Assembly: GCA_009733745.1 (NCBI GenBank)
Contig: WNWL01000003.1
Location: forward strand, 558,001-622,000
Source of the DNA: Oceanobacillus sp. HTM 045
Lineage (GTDB): Bacteria; Pseudomonadota; Alphaproteobacteria; Rhodobacterales; Rhodobacteraceae
Direction: 5' to 3'
Length of the DNA: 64,000 bases
The notes under the pieces are model-generated. The model made no database searches and was not told the DNA's origin. It saw only the letters and a list, made by a program, of their open reading frames with translations. The position numbers and the translations under genes were made by a program. Shown here piece after piece: positions 18,890-28,422 of the stretch (position 1 is its first letter; each line of letters starts with the position of its first letter).

Positions 18890-20431
18890 GTGTTCCGCGC
18901 GGTGTCCCATCTCTGGCGCCTGTTCCGCACCGGCGCGACGCTGGAGCGGAACGGCGCGCTCGTCGCTGTCTGCGATCATTTCGGCATCGAGGGCTGGCAG
19001 CGGGCGGTTCTGCGGGCGATAAGCCTGCCGTTCTGGCCATTCGGGCGTAAGGGCGACCCGGACCTGCCGCCGGTGGCCCGCGCGCTGATGGCGATGGGGC
19101 CGGCCTACGTCAAGTTCGGCCAGATCCTCTCGACCCGTGCCGACGTGGTCGGGCCGGGCCTCGCCGCCGACCTGCGCTACCTGCAGGACAAGCTTCCACC
19201 CTTCCCGATCGAGGAGGCGCGCCGCGCAATCGAGCAGGAACTGGGCCGCCCGGTCGACGAGATCTTCGAGGATCTCGGCCCCCCGGTCGCCGCCGCCTCC
19301 ATCGCGCAGGTGCACCCGGCGGTGCGCCGGTCGGACGGGAAGAAGGTCGCGGTAAAGATCCTCCGCCCCGGCATCGAGCGGCGCTTCCGCAAGGACGTCG
19401 ACGCCTTCTACTTCATCGCCCGCGTGGTCGAGGTGATCCTGCCCTTCACCCGCCGCCTGCGCCCGACCGCGGTGATCGAGCATTTCGACGGCGTGGTGCG
19501 GATGGAGCTGGACCTCCGGCTGGAAGCCGCCGGGGCGAGCGAGTTCCGCGCCAATTCCGCCGACGACCCCGGCTTCCACGTGCCCGAGGTCGCGTGGGAA
19601 GGCTCCGGCCGGCGGGTGATGACGCTGGAATGGGTCGACGGCATCCCGATGGGCCAGCGCGAGAAGCTGGTCGAGGCCGGGATCAACCTCACCGAGGTGG
19701 CGGAACGGATCATCCAGCTCTTCCTCAGCCACGCGCTGCGCGACGGCTATTTCCATGCCGACATGCACCAGGGGAACCTGCGCGTCGCGGCGGACGGCAC
19801 GATCATCGCGCTGGATTTCGGCATCATGGGCCGGCTCGACGCGATCACGCGGCGGCACTACGCGGAGATCCTGTTCGGGTTCCTCCGCCGCGACTACCGC
19901 CGCATCGCCGAGGTGCATTTCGAGGCGGGCTACGTCCCCGCCGACCGCGACGTGGAAGCCTTCGCACAGGCGCTCCGCTCCATCGGCGAGCCGATCATGG
20001 GGCAGGATGCCTCCAAGATTTCCATGGGCCGGGTGCTGGCCTACCTGCTGGAGACCACCGAGCGCTTCGGCATGGAGACGCGGACGGAGCTGATCCTGCT
20101 GCAGCGGACGATGGTGGTGGTCGAGGGCGTGGCCCGCTCGCTCGACCCGCAGGCCAACATCTGGAGCGCCGCGCGCCCGGTGGTGGAGACCTGGATGCGC
20201 GAGAATATCGGCCCCAAGGCGGTGCTGCGCGACGCGGTCGAGACCGCCAAGGTGCTGATGCGCTTCGGCCCCCGCCTGCCCGACCTCGCCGAGCAGTTGC
20301 TTATCAAGGCCGAGGAGGCCCGCTACGCCCGCGCGGTAAGCGTGAAGGTGAAGAACCTGGAATGGGCCTGGCTCCTCGTCGGCGCGCTCGGCGGTGCGGT
20401 CCTGACGGGACTGGTGGCCTGGGCGCTTTAG
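18890..20431 (+). CDS. ubiB: Ubiquinone biosynthesis protein kinase-like UbiB
   Basis: 513 residues, GTG start 4 nt after ubiE. An atypical ABC1/ADCK kinase-like protein needed for aerobic ubiquinone hydroxylation steps. Motifs include the KxGQ motif KFGQILSTRAD near 80, the Ala-rich loop AAASIAQVHPA near 138, the VAVKIL lysine near 156, HADMHQGNL with the catalytic Asp/Asn near 290 and the DFG equivalent LDFGIMG near 308. A C-terminal membrane segment (WAWLLVGALGGAVLTGLVAW) anchors it. A repeat element begins 1 nt after the stop. Confidence 0.95.
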   Translation: MFRAVSHLWRLFRTGATLERNGALVAVCDHFGIEGWQRAVLRAISLPFWPFGRKGDPDLPPVARALMAMGPAYVKFGQILSTRADVVGPGLAADLRYLQDKLPPFPIEEARRAIEQELGRPVDEIFEDLGPPVAAASIAQVHPAVRRSDGKKVAVKILRPGIERRFRKDVDAFYFIARVVEVILPFTRRLRPTAVIEHFDGVVRMELDLRLEAAGASEFRANSADDPGFHVPEVAWEGSGRRVMTLEWVDGIPMGQREKLVEAGINLTEVAERIIQLFLSHALRDGYFHADMHQGNLRVAADGTIIALDFGIMGRLDAITRRHYAEILFGFLRRDYRRIAEVHFEAGYVPADRDVEAFAQALRSIGEPIMGQDASKISMGRVLAYLLETTERFGMETRTELILLQRTMVVVEGVARSLDPQANIWSAARPVVETWMRENIGPKAVLRDAVETAKVLMRFGPRLPDLAEQLLIKAEEARYARAVSVKVKNLEWAWLLVGALGGAVLTGLVAWAL

Positions 20432-20432
20432 A

Positions 20433-20490
20433 CTGTCCAAGGTTGGACAGATCGCAAGGCGCTGATTTCAAACGGAATTTTGGTTAAACG
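20433..20490 (+). repeat. 58-bp AAGGTT-hairpin/GTTAAC element, copy D (diverged)
   Basis: Perfect 8-bp arms CTGTCCAA / TTGGACAG around GG begin 1 nt after the ubiB stop. They are followed by ATCGCAAGGCGCTGATTTCAA and then TTTTGGTTAAACG. The order and spacing of the blocks match copies A, B and C, but the arm sequence differs with compensating changes on both sides. This indicates the stem is conserved rather than the primary sequence. Confidence 0.65.
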
Positions 20491-20510
20491 GAAGTGAGTG
20501 GCGGTTTGGG

Positions 20511-20553
20511 CCCCGCGGAGGGCCGGGCGTGTCCTAGGCTGGTCGCCCGGGCG
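20511..20553 (+). repeat. Partial copy of the 157-bp dispersed repeat (3' end)
   Basis: GGAGGGCCGGGCGTG followed by CTGGTCGCCCGGGC matches only the last ~43 bp of the full repeat found at 6952, 28539, 42421 and 46179. It lies between convergent ubiB and the LysE-type gene. The truncated end suggests decay of an older full copy. Confidence 0.6.
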
Positions 20554-20572
20554 AAGCCCTCGCCGGAAGAGG

Positions 20573-21211
20573 TCACACGCTCGGGCGCAGTGTCGCCAGC
20601 TTGGCGCCGAAGCCGATGAAGACCACGCCGGTGACGCCCCTGAGCCAGCGCTGGAAGCTGCCGCTCCTCGCGAGGCCGGTCAGGGTCGAGAACAGCATCA
20701 CCATCGCGAAGAACCAGACGGCGTTGATGACCGAGTGCAGGAACACGAAGAAAAAGCCCGCCATCGGCGAGGTTTCGCCCACGGTGATGAACTGGGGGAA
20801 GGCCGCCATGTAGAACATCGAAACCTTGGGGATCAGGGCGTTGGTCAGGAACCCCTCGACGAATGCCTTCACCAGCGTGCGCCGGCGCTTCGCCGGCGCG
20901 ACCTTCGCGACCGTCTCGACGCCCCGGATCGCCATCCAGAGCGCCTTCGCGCCGATCCAGCAGAGATAGGCGGCGCCGAGATACTTCACGATGGTGAAGG
21001 CCGTCGCCGACTGCACCAGGATGATCGAGATGCCGAGGATCGACAGCGCGCCGTGCACGTAGAACGCCGCGACGAAGCCGGCGATGTTGGCGAACCCCGC
21101 GGCGCGGCCCGAGGTCGGCACGGTCTTGGCGATCAGCACCCCGTTCGGCCCCGGCGACATGACGAGAAGCGAGGCGACGACGACGAAAGACAGGATTTCC
21201 GACAGGGTCAT
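20573..21211 (-). CDS. LysE/RhtB-family amino acid exporter
   Basis: 212 residues from ATG 21211, with GGGAG upstream. The N-terminus MTLSEILSFVVVASLLVMSPGPNGVLIAK carries the family signature (SPGPN). About five or six membrane segments follow, including GFVAAFYVHGALSILGISIIL, and VEGFLTNALIPKVSMFYMAAFPQF with the conserved NPK-like loop, here NALIPK. The family exports amino acids such as homoserine or threonine; the substrate here is unknown. It is divergent from coaBC. Confidence 0.9.
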   Translation of the reverse strand: MTLSEILSFVVVASLLVMSPGPNGVLIAKTVPTSGRAAGFANIAGFVAAFYVHGALSILGISIILVQSATAFTIVKYLGAAYLCWIGAKALWMAIRGVETVAKVAPAKRRRTLVKAFVEGFLTNALIPKVSMFYMAAFPQFITVGETSPMAGFFFVFLHSVINAVWFFAMVMLFSTLTGLARSGSFQRWLRGVTGVVFIGFGAKLATLRPSV

Positions 21212-21398
21212 TGGGGGTACTCCCGGTTGTGGCGGGCCGATTGAGACGGGCACTGTACCCGAAGGCAAGTGAAATCGCCGGGCCATGCGCCGGCGGAGGC
21301 CGCCGCTCCCGGCATCGCCCCTTGAACCCGGGCGGGAGAGAAATTACACCCGTCACGCGGGCAATCTCTCTGGCCCCGGCAAATGGGCGGGAAAAGCG

Positions 21399-22601
21399 GT
21401 GAACACCGGAAAGCGCGTGCTCCTGATCATCGGCGGCGGGATCGCGGCCTACAAGTGCCATGAGCTGATCCGGCTCATGCGGAAGGCGGGAATCGCCGTG
21501 ACGCCCGTGCTGACCGGTGCGGCGCAGGAGTTCGTGACACCGCTCTCGATCTCCGCGCTGGCGGAGGAGCGCGTCTATACCGACCTATTCGACCTGACCG
21601 ACGAGGCGGAGATGGGGCATATCCAGCTCTCCCGCGTCGCCGATCTCGTGGTCGTCGCGCCCGCGACCGCCAGCCTGATGGCGCGGATGGCACAGGGCCA
21701 CGCGGACGACCTCGCGACCACGCTGCTGTTGGCCACCGACACGCCGGTGCTGATCGCGCCGGCGATGAACGTGCGGATGTGGGACCACGCGGCCACGAAG
21801 CGCAACCTCGCGACGCTCACGGGCGACGGGGTGCGGGTTGTCGGCCCGAACGAGGGCGACATGGCCTGCGGCGAGTTCGGTTTCGGCCGCATGGCGGAGC
21901 CGCAGGAGATCCTCGACGCTGTGCTGCGCCAGCTTGCAGGCGGCGGGCCGCTGGCGGGCAAGCGGGTGCTGGTCACCTCCGGGCCGACGCACGAGCCGAT
22001 CGATCCGGTACGCTACATCGCCAACCGGTCCTCCGGGGCGCAGGGGGCGGCCATCGCCGCGGCGCTGCGGGACCTGGGCGCGGAGGTTCTGATGGTCTCC
22101 GGCCCCGCGACCGCGCCGCTGCCCGGCGGGGTCGAGGTGATCCCGGTGGAAACGGCGGAGGAGATGATGGCCGCGGTGCAGGGCGCGCTGCCGGCCGATG
22201 CCGCGGTGTTCGCGGCGGCGGTGGCGGACTGGCGGGTGGAGAACTCGGTCGGCTCCAAGATCAAGAAGGACGGTTCCGGCATCATCCCGCCGCTGACGCT
22301 GGCCGAGAACCCGGACATCCTCAAGACGATCTCGCACCTGCGCGACGGCCGCAGGCCGGGCCTCGTGGTCGGCTTCGCCGCCGAGACGGACGACGTGATC
22401 GCCAATGCCATCGCCAAGCGGCTCCGCAAGGGCTGCGACTGGATCGTTGCCAACGACGTCTCGCCCGGCACCGGGATCATGGGCGGGGCGGAGAACGCGG
22501 TGACGCTGATCACGGGCGAGGGCTCGGAGGCCTGGCCGCGCATGGGCAAGGCCGAGGTCGCAACCCGCCTCGCGGCGCGGATCGCGGAGGCGCTGGCATG
22601 A
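21399..22601 (+). CDS. coaBC: Phosphopantothenoylcysteine decarboxylase / phosphopantothenate-cysteine ligase
   Basis: A 400-residue bifunctional coenzyme A enzyme. The N-terminal flavoprotein CoaC domain opens [26 protein letters not shown] and has [16 protein letters not shown]. The C-terminal CoaB domain has [25 protein letters not shown] near residue 190, the AAVADWRVE motif and [11 protein letters not shown] 21399 gives the canonical start after a GGGCGGG site. Its TGA overlaps the dut ATG (ATGA), so the two are translationally coupled. First gene of coaBC-dut-rrf2-cysK. Confidence 0.95.
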   Translation: MNTGKRVLLIIGGGIAAYKCHELIRLMRKAGIAVTPVLTGAAQEFVTPLSISALAEERVYTDLFDLTDEAEMGHIQLSRVADLVVVAPATASLMARMAQGHADDLATTLLLATDTPVLIAPAMNVRMWDHAATKRNLATLTGDGVRVVGPNEGDMACGEFGFGRMAEPQEILDAVLRQLAGGGPLAGKRVLVTSGPTHEPIDPVRYIANRSSGAQGAAIAAALRDLGAEVLMVSGPATAPLPGGVEVIPVETAEEMMAAVQGALPADAAVFAAAVADWRVENSVGSKIKKDGSGIIPPLTLAENPDILKTISHLRDGRRPGLVVGFAAETDDVIANAIAKRLRKGCDWIVANDVSPGTGIMGGAENAVTLITGEGSEAWPRMGKAEVATRLAARIAEALA

Positions 22602-23062
22602 CGGCCCTGCGCGTCCAGCGGCTCGGGCATTTCGACCCGGACCTGCCGCTCCCGGCCCACGAGACGGCGGGCGCGGCGGGGATGGACCTGCGCGCCTCGC
22701 TCCACGAGGCCGACCGCAAGGCGGGCCTCGCGCTGCCGCCCGGCGGGCGCGTGGCGGTGCCGACCGGGCTGGCCATGGCGATCCCGGAGGGGTTCGAGGG
22801 CCAGGTCCGGCCCCGGTCGGGCCTCGCGGCGCGCCACGGGGTCACGGTGGCCAACGCGCCCGGCACCATCGACAGCGACTATCGCGGCGAGGTGATGGTG
22901 CTGCTGATCAATCTCGGCCCGGCGCTCTTCCGGGTGGAACACGGCGCGCGGGTGGCGCAACTCGTGCTCGCGCCGGTGACGCGGATGGCGGTGGAGGCCG
23001 CCGACACGCTCGACGATACCGCGCGCGGCGCGGGAGGTTTCGGCTCGACCGGGACCCGATAG
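22598..23062 (+). CDS. dut: dUTP diphosphatase
   Basis: A 154-residue trimeric dUTPase that makes dUMP and limits uracil in DNA. All five motifs are recognisable: [44 protein letters not shown] and [10 protein letters not shown], with the C-terminal [11 protein letters not shown]. It starts on the ATG that overlaps the coaBC stop. The coaBC-dut pairing is widespread in proteobacteria. Confidence 0.97.
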   Translation: MTALRVQRLGHFDPDLPLPAHETAGAAGMDLRASLHEADRKAGLALPPGGRVAVPTGLAMAIPEGFEGQVRPRSGLAARHGVTVANAPGTIDSDYRGEVMVLLINLGPALFRVEHGARVAQLVLAPVTRMAVEAADTLDDTARGAGGFGSTGTR

Positions 23063-23073
23063 GGAGAAACACG

Positions 23074-23526
23074 ATGCTCAGGCAATCCCGCAAGACGATG
23101 CTGGCGCTCGAGGCCGTCCTCGACGTGGCCTACAACGCGCGCCCCGACCCGGTGCAGTCGAAGGACATCACCGCACGGCAGGGCATTCCGCAGCGCTATC
23201 TGGAACAGGCGATGCAGGCGCTCGTGCACCACGGCATCCTCAAGGGGGTGCGCGGGCCGAAGGGCGGCTACACGCTGGCCCGCGAGCGGCGCCGGATCAC
23301 GGTGGGCGAGGTGGTGCGCGTGCTCGACCAGCTCGACGAGGCGGCGGACGCCGACCCGGTCAGCAAGGCCGAACTGGGCGAGCGCGTGGTCGCGCCGCTC
23401 TGCACCGAGATCCGCGAGGCGATGCTCGAACGGCTCGACGGGATCACGATGGAAGAACTCTGCAACCGCGCGCGGGACCTCGGCGTGGCCCGCGGCGTCA
23501 AGGCGACGCCGGACTTCAGCATCTAG
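23074..23526 (+). CDS. Rrf2-family regulator, probably of cysteine synthesis
   Basis: 150 residues, with GGGAG upstream. A winged-helix N-terminus ([20 protein letters not shown]) is followed by [13 protein letters not shown] and a dimerisation helix. The only cysteines are C110 and C130. The three-Cys cluster of the Fe-S Rrf2 members IscR and NsrR is absent. That, and the adjacent cysK 14 nt downstream, make a CymR-like regulator of sulfur amino acid genes the best guess; in Bacillus, CymR works with CysK. It lies 11 nt after dut. Confidence 0.8.
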   Translation: MLRQSRKTMLALEAVLDVAYNARPDPVQSKDITARQGIPQRYLEQAMQALVHHGILKGVRGPKGGYTLARERRRITVGEVVRVLDQLDEAADADPVSKAELGERVVAPLCTEIREAMLERLDGITMEELCNRARDLGVARGVKATPDFSI

Positions 23527-23540
23527 GGGGAGGCACGATC

Positions 23541-24494
23541 ATGTGGCAGGCGCATCCGCGGGGGCGGATCTACGACGACATCACCCAGACCTTCGGCTCC
23601 ACGCCGCTGGTGCGGCTCTCCCGGCTGGCGGCCGATCTTGGCGTGAAGGCGGAGATCTGCGCCAAGCTGGAATTCTTCAACCCGATCTCCTCGGTGAAGG
23701 ATCGGATCGGCGTGGCCATGATCGACCGGCTGGAAGCCGAGGGCCGGCTGACGCCCGGCGGCACGCTGGTGGAGCCGACCTCGGGCAACACCGGCATCGC
23801 GCTGGCCTTCGTCGCCGCAGCGCGGGGCTACCGGCTGATCCTCTGCATGCCGGAGTCGATGTCGATCGAGCGGCGCAAGATGCTGGCGCTGCTGGGCGCG
23901 GAACTGGAGCTGACCGACCCGGCCAAGGGCATGAAGGGCGCCATCGCCCGCGCCGAGGAGCTGGCCGGCTCGATCGACGGCGCGATCATCCCGCAGCAGT
24001 TCGAGAACCCGGCCAACCCGGCCGTCCACGTCGCCACCACGGCGGAGGAGATCTGGGCCGATACCGGCGGCAAGGTGGACGTGTTCATCTCCGGCGTCGG
24101 CACCGGGGGTACCATCACCGGCGTCGGCAAGGTGCTGAAGGAGCGCAACCCGGATGTGCAGATCGTCGCCGTCGAACCGGAGGACAGCCCCGTCCTCTCC
24201 GGCGGCGAGCCGGGGCCGCACAAGATCCAGGGCATCGGCGCGGGCTTCGTGCCGGGCGTGCTCGACACCGGCCTGATCGACCGGGTGCTGACCATCGGCA
24301 ACGAGACCGCCTTCGAGATGGCCCGGCGGGCCGCGAAGCTGGAAGGCGTACCCGGGGGCATCTCCTCCGGCGCGGCGCTGGCGGCGGCCGCGGAGATCGC
24401 CGAGGGGCCGGGGATGGACGGAAAGCGGATCGTCGCCATCCTGCCGAGCTTCGCCGAGCGCTACCTCTCCACCGCGCTGTTCGACGGGCTCTGA
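23541..24494 (+). CDS. cysK: Cysteine synthase A (O-acetylserine sulfhydrylase)
   Basis: A 317-residue PLP enzyme joining O-acetylserine and sulfide to make cysteine. The PLP lysine lies in [11 protein letters not shown] near residue 48. The substrate loop [16 protein letters not shown], the phosphate-binding [11 protein letters not shown] and the late [11 protein letters not shown] are all present. GGGGGAGG precedes ATG 23541. It is transcribed with the Rrf2 regulator. A repeat element starts 2 nt after the stop. Confidence 0.96.
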   Translation: MWQAHPRGRIYDDITQTFGSTPLVRLSRLAADLGVKAEICAKLEFFNPISSVKDRIGVAMIDRLEAEGRLTPGGTLVEPTSGNTGIALAFVAAARGYRLILCMPESMSIERRKMLALLGAELELTDPAKGMKGAIARAEELAGSIDGAIIPQQFENPANPAVHVATTAEEIWADTGGKVDVFISGVGTGGTITGVGKVLKERNPDVQIVAVEPEDSPVLSGGEPGPHKIQGIGAGFVPGVLDTGLIDRVLTIGNETAFEMARRAAKLEGVPGGISSGAALAAAAEIAEGPGMDGKRIVAILPSFAERYLSTALFDGL

Positions 24495-24496
24495 CG

Positions 24497-24555
24497 GGCT
24501 TCGCAAGGTTGCGAAGCCTGCAAGACACTGGAAAACAAGGATAAAAGTGTTAACG
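24497..24555 (+). repeat. 58-bp AAGGTT-hairpin/GTTAAC element, copy B
   Basis: Ten-bp arms (GGCTTCGCAA / TTGCGAAGCC) around GG begin 2 nt after the cysK stop. They are followed by TGCAAGACACTGGAAAACAA and GGATAAAAGTGTTAACGCG. Block order and spacing match copies A and C. The remaining gap to the GST gene (to 24727) shows only that gene's GGAGGAGG ribosome site. Confidence 0.8.
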
Positions 24556-24727
24556 CGGTTGCGCGCGCGCTGTCGCAAGGGCTCAGGGAGCGATCGTTCA
24601 GCCGCGGCGGGGGCGGCCGGACCGGGCCGAATGAGGATGGCCTCCACCCGTCCGCGGCGCGCTCCGGGCTGGCGCCGCGGGGTGTTCCGCGCATAGGGTC
24701 GGGTCCGTCCGATCCGGAGGAGGCGAC

Positions 24728-25375
24728 ATGCTCACCGTCTGGGGTGCAACCTACAGCGTCTATTCCCGCGTGCTGCGGCTGGCGCTGCTCGAGAAGGGCA
24801 TCGCCCATGACTGGGTCGAGGTCGACGTGTTCGGCGATGCCGCAGACCAGGCGGCGCAGCATGCCCGGCACCCGTTCGGCAAGATCCCTACGCTCGACCA
24901 TGACGGCTTCGCGCTCTACGAGACCGGGCCGTGCCTGCGCTACCTGGAGGGCGCTTTCGACGGCCCGGCCCTGCTCCCTGCCGATCCGCGCACCCGCGCG
25001 CGGGCCGAGCAGATCGCCGCGATCGCCGACAATTACGGCTATTCGGCGATGGTCTGGGGCCTGTTCGTCGAGATGATCTCCAAGCCGCGCGACGCGGAGG
25101 AGCCGGACCAGGAGGTGGTGCGTGAGGCCTTCGCGCAGGCCCGCATCATCCTCGACACGATCGAGGCGCTTTCCGGCGACGGCCCCGACGAGGCGCTGGC
25201 CGGCGACGCGGTGAGCCACGCGGACCTGTTCCTCGCGCCGGTGATGGCCTATTTCGTCTGCGTGCCGCCCGCGCGGGCGATGCTTACGGGTTATCCGAAG
25301 CTCTCGCGCTGGTGGCAGGCCTGGGCGGAGCGGCCGTCGATGACCGCGACCCGCTCGCCGCTGGAGGGAACGTGA
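24728..25375 (+). CDS. Glutathione S-transferase
   Basis: 215 residues. The N-terminal thioredoxin-like domain (about 1-78) has WGATYSVYSRVLRLALLEKGI with a Ser/Tyr near the active-site position, the cis-Pro FGKIPTLDHDG and ETGPCLRYLE. The helical C-terminal domain has the N-capping-type DAVSHADLFLAPVMAYF. The class and substrate cannot be fixed. A strong GGAGGAGG site precedes the ATG. Its stop overlaps the start of the moeB-like gene (GTGA). Confidence 0.9.
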   Translation: MLTVWGATYSVYSRVLRLALLEKGIAHDWVEVDVFGDAADQAAQHARHPFGKIPTLDHDGFALYETGPCLRYLEGAFDGPALLPADPRTRARAEQIAAIADNYGYSAMVWGLFVEMISKPRDAEEPDQEVVREAFAQARIILDTIEALSGDGPDEALAGDAVSHADLFLAPVMAYFVCVPPARAMLTGYPKLSRWWQAWAERPSMTATRSPLEGT

Positions 25376-26124
25376 GCTTCACCGCGCAGGAACTGGAGCG
25401 TTACGCCCGCCACATCGTGCTGCGCGAGGTCGGCGGGCCGGGGCAGCAGCGGCTCAAGGCCGCGCGGGTGCTGGTGATCGGCGCGGGCGGGCTGGGCTCG
25501 CCGGCGATCCTCTACCTCGCGGCGGCGGGCGTGGGCGCGATCGGGGTGGTGGACAACGACACGGTCAGCCTCTCCAACCTGCAGCGGCAGGTGCTGCACA
25601 GCACCTCGCGGCTCGGCATCGCCAAGACCGAGAGCGCGAAGGCGGCGGTGGCGGAGATCAACCCGCATGTCTCGCTGGAGGCGCTGGAGATGCGGATCGG
25701 GCCGGACAACGCCGTGGACCTGATCGGCGCCTACGACATGGTGCTGGACGGGTCGGACAATTTCGACACCCGCTACACGGTCAACGAAGGTGCGGTGAAG
25801 GCGCGCCGCCCGCTGATCTCGGCGGCGATGGGGCAGTGGGAGGGGCAGCTTTCCGTGTTCCGTCCCTGGCTCGGCGGGCCGTGCTACCAGTGCGTCTTCC
25901 CCGAGGCGCCGGAGCCGGGCCTGGTGCCGACCTGCGCGCAGGCCGGGGTGCTGGGCGCGCTGGCGGGGGTGATGGGCTCGATGCAGGCGGTCGAGGCGCT
26001 GAAGCTGATCGCCGGGGCGGGCGAGCCGCTCGACGGGCGGCTCCTGCTCTACGACGCGCTCTATGCCGAGACCCGCATCATCGCGGTGAACAGGCGCGAG
26101 GACTGCCCGGTCTGCGGTGGGTGA
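25372..26124 (+). CDS. moeB: MoeB/ThiF-family adenylyltransferase
   Basis: 250 residues. It adenylates the C-terminus of a ubiquitin-like sulfur carrier such as MoaD or ThiS. Features are YARHIVLREVGGPGQQRL, the nucleotide loop VLVIGAGGLGSPAILYLA near residue 33, the Arg-containing DNDTVSLSNLQRQVLH, the acceptor Asp segment MVLDGSDNFDTRY and CxxC-type zinc ligands in CYQCVFPEAPEP with CPVCGG at the end. GTG 25372 with GGAGGG upstream overlaps the GST stop. Whether it serves molybdopterin or thiamine synthesis is not decided by its neighbours. Confidence 0.9.
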   Translation: MSFTAQELERYARHIVLREVGGPGQQRLKAARVLVIGAGGLGSPAILYLAAAGVGAIGVVDNDTVSLSNLQRQVLHSTSRLGIAKTESAKAAVAEINPHVSLEALEMRIGPDNAVDLIGAYDMVLDGSDNFDTRYTVNEGAVKARRPLISAAMGQWEGQLSVFRPWLGGPCYQCVFPEAPEPGLVPTCAQAGVLGALAGVMGSMQAVEALKLIAGAGEPLDGRLLLYDALYAETRIIAVNRREDCPVCGG

Positions 26125-26146
26125 GGGGGGTTCAGGCGGGGCGGCG

Positions 26147-26689
26147 TCAGGCCGCCCGGTCGAAGATCAGCCCCTGGTGCTCGGCCATGTAAATCCGCAT
26201 CCACGGCGTGAACCGCTCCGGGTGGGCGGCGATCTCGGCGCGGAGCGCGTCGCGGCTGGCCCAGCGGGTCTCCATCACCTCCTCCGGGTTCGGATCCAGC
26301 GCCAGCGACGCCGCATCCGTCTCGGCGAGGAAGAGGTGCACGCGCTCGTTCTCCACCAGCCCGTTGCCGACATCGGCGCGGTAGTCGACCACCCCGCGCG
26401 GCTCCATCGGCAGGGTCACGCCCAGCTCCTCGACCATGCGCCGCGGCGCCGCCGCCTCCGGGGTCTCGCCGAAATGGGGGTGGGTGCAGCAGGCGTTGGC
26501 CCAGAGCCCGCCGCAATGGTACTTGCCCAGCGCCCGGCGTTGCAGCAGCACCTGCTCGCCGTCGCAGACGAAGACCGAGATGGCGAGGTGGAACAGCCCG
26601 CGGCGGTGCGCCTCCAGCTTCTCGACCCGGTAGAGCGTGCCGTCCTCGGCCAGCCCGGGAATGGTGATTTCCTGCCCGTCCCCGCTCAT
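26147..26689 (-). CDS. idi: Isopentenyl-diphosphate delta-isomerase, type 1
   Basis: 180 residues, interconverting IPP and DMAPP. It is a Nudix-fold enzyme with HLAISVFVCDGEQVLLQRRA, LWANACCTHPHFGETPEAA (catalytic Cys in NACCTHP) and EELGV. The C-terminal ENERVHLFLAE carries the catalytic-Glu region. ATG 26689 gives the usual length. It is divergent from hemA across a 506-bp gap. In phototrophic relatives idi and hemA belong to the pigment gene region, but no bch, crt or puf gene is seen here. Confidence 0.93.
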   Translation of the reverse strand: MSGDGQEITIPGLAEDGTLYRVEKLEAHRRGLFHLAISVFVCDGEQVLLQRRALGKYHCGGLWANACCTHPHFGETPEAAAPRRMVEELGVTLPMEPRGVVDYRADVGNGLVENERVHLFLAETDAASLALDPNPEEVMETRWASRDALRAEIAAHPERFTPWMRIYMAEHQGLIFDRAA

Positions 26690-26978
26690 CGGTGCCCGAT
26701 TGTCCCGGTCATGCGGTCTCCCGTCCCCGGGCGCTGCCCGGTCCCTTCGTGCCTGCCATGTCGTTCTCTCACACGTCATTCGCTCGCACGCGCATGGGTG
26801 GATTGCAACGGTTTCGCGCCACCGGGCGCTGCGGGGCCGGCATGTTCTCGCGGGATGAGGCAGATGCGCCGCCCGGTGGGCGATTTCACGGCGATTTGCA
26901 CGCGCTCTTCACGGGGCGGAGATGCGCGCCACCCGCCGATCCGGTAGGATCGTGCAATCAGGGGGCAGGTGCCGGTTC

Positions 26979-26992
26979 TTGACTTCGGTCAT
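26979..26992. promoter_or_regulatory. FNR-like box upstream of hemA
   Basis: TTGAC-TTCG-GTCAT matches the FNR/FnrL pattern TTGAT-N4-ATCAA in layout and is a near-perfect palindrome (one mismatch). It lies about 205 bp before the hemA start. FnrL control of hemA is known in Rhodobacter, which makes the match plausible, but a single degenerate site is weak evidence. The rest of 26690-27195 is GC-rich. It probably holds both divergent promoters, with no other structure I can name. Confidence 0.35.
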
Positions 26993-27195
26993 GGACGGGG
27001 CCTTCCCCGGATGCTGGATTGGTGCGACATCCGGCGCCATGGCGGCCCGGCGGAAGATCGCCATGCTCCGGACCCGACGCGGCGCGGCGATGTTCTGACG
27101 CCGCGAAACCATCCGGGGATCTGGCCCGTACCGCCGGGGAGGGCCGGGCGCCCGCGAGACGACAACGAGACGCGCCCAGCGCGCCGGAGGATGCG

Positions 27196-28422
27196 ATGAA
27201 CTACGCGGACCATTTCAGGAGCGAACTCGACGGACTTCGCGAAGAGGGCCGCTACCGCGTGTTCGCCGAGCTGGAGCGCCGCTGCGGCAGCTTCCCCCGC
27301 GCCGCGCGCCACGATGGCGGCGCGGTCAGCGACGTCACCGTCTGGTGCTCGAACGACTATCTCGGCATGGGCCAGCACCCGGCGGTGCTGTCGGCCATGC
27401 ACGAGGCGATCGACAGCTGCGGCGCCGGCGCCGGCGGCACGCGCAACATCTCCGGCACCAACCACCACCACGTCGTGCTGGAGCGCGAGCTCGCCGACCT
27501 GCACGGCAAGGAAGCGGCGCTGCTGTTCACCTCCGGCTACGTCTCCAACTGGGCCGCGCTCGGCACGCTGGCCTCGAAGCTGCCCGGCTGTGTGGTGCTG
27601 TCGGACGCCTCCAACCATGCCTCGATGATCGAGGGCATCCGCCACTCGCGCGCCGAGAAGCGGATCTGGAAGCACAACGACGTCGCCGACCTCGAGCGTC
27701 AGCTGAAAGAGATCGAGCCGGGCCGGGCCAAGCTGGTCGCCTTCGAATCGGTCTACTCGATGGATGGCGACATCGCCCCGCTCGCCGAGATCGTGGAGCT
27801 TTGCGAGAAATACGGCGCGCTCTCCTATCTCGACGAGGTTCACGCGGTCGGCATGTACGGGCCGCGCGGCGGCGGCATCGCCGAGCGCGAGGGGCTGATG
27901 GACCGGATCGACGTGATCGAGGGCACGCTCGGCAAGGCGTTCGGCGTGATGGGCGGCTACATCGCCGCGACCGCCGATCTCTGCGACTTCGTGCGCTCCT
28001 TCGCTTCCGGCTTCATCTTCACCACCGCGCTGCCGCCCTCGGTCGCGGCGGGCGCGACGGCGGCGATCCGCCACCTGAAGACCTCCGATGCCGAGCGGCA
28101 GGCGCAGCGCGACCGGGTCGCGAAGCTGCGTGGCTATCTCGACCAGATCGGCATCCCGCATCTCGACAACCCGAGCCACATCGTGCCGGTGATGGTCGGC
28201 GATCCGGTGAAGTGCAAGTGGCTGTCGGACGTGCTGCTGGACGAATGGGGCATCTACATCCAGCCGATCAATTACCCGACCGTGCCGCGCGGCACCGAGC
28301 GGCTGCGGATCACTCCGAACCCCTCGCATACCGAGGCGGACATGGAGAACCTCTGCACCGCGCTGGAAGACCTCTGGTCGCAGTGCCAGCTCGCCCGCGC
28401 GGTGCCGAGAGCTGCGGAGTAG
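27196..28422 (+). CDS. hemA: 5-aminolevulinate synthase (C4 pathway)
   Basis: A 408-residue PLP enzyme condensing glycine and succinyl-CoA, the first step of tetrapyrrole synthesis in alphaproteobacteria. It starts [28 protein letters not shown]. Motifs are [31 protein letters not shown] near residue 80, [21 protein letters not shown] and the PLP lysine in [14 protein letters not shown] near 245. GGAGG lies 5 nt before the ATG. A full dispersed repeat separates it from the next, convergent gene. Confidence 0.97.
   Translation: MNYADHFRSELDGLREEGRYRVFAELERRCGSFPRAARHDGGAVSDVTVWCSNDYLGMGQHPAVLSAMHEAIDSCGAGAGGTRNISGTNHHHVVLERELADLHGKEAALLFTSGYVSNWAALGTLASKLPGCVVLSDASNHASMIEGIRHSRAEKRIWKHNDVADLERQLKEIEPGRAKLVAFESVYSMDGDIAPLAEIVELCEKYGALSYLDEVHAVGMYGPRGGGIAEREGLMDRIDVIEGTLGKAFGVMGGYIAATADLCDFVRSFASGFIFTTALPPSVAAGATAAIRHLKTSDAERQAQRDRVAKLRGYLDQIGIPHLDNPSHIVPVMVGDPVKCKWLSDVLLDEWGIYIQPINYPTVPRGTERLRITPNPSHTEADMENLCTALEDLWSQCQLARAVPRAAE

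Noticed and set aside
27121-27170. A further copy of the 157-bp repeat before hemA
   Set aside because: Only GGGGAGGGCCGGGCG-CCCG is shared, about 20 bp of GC-rich sequence without the flanking blocks.
26147-28422. A photosynthesis gene cluster because idi and hemA are adjacent
   Set aside because: No bch, crt, puf or puh gene occurs in the window, and both genes are needed for housekeeping isoprenoid and heme synthesis.
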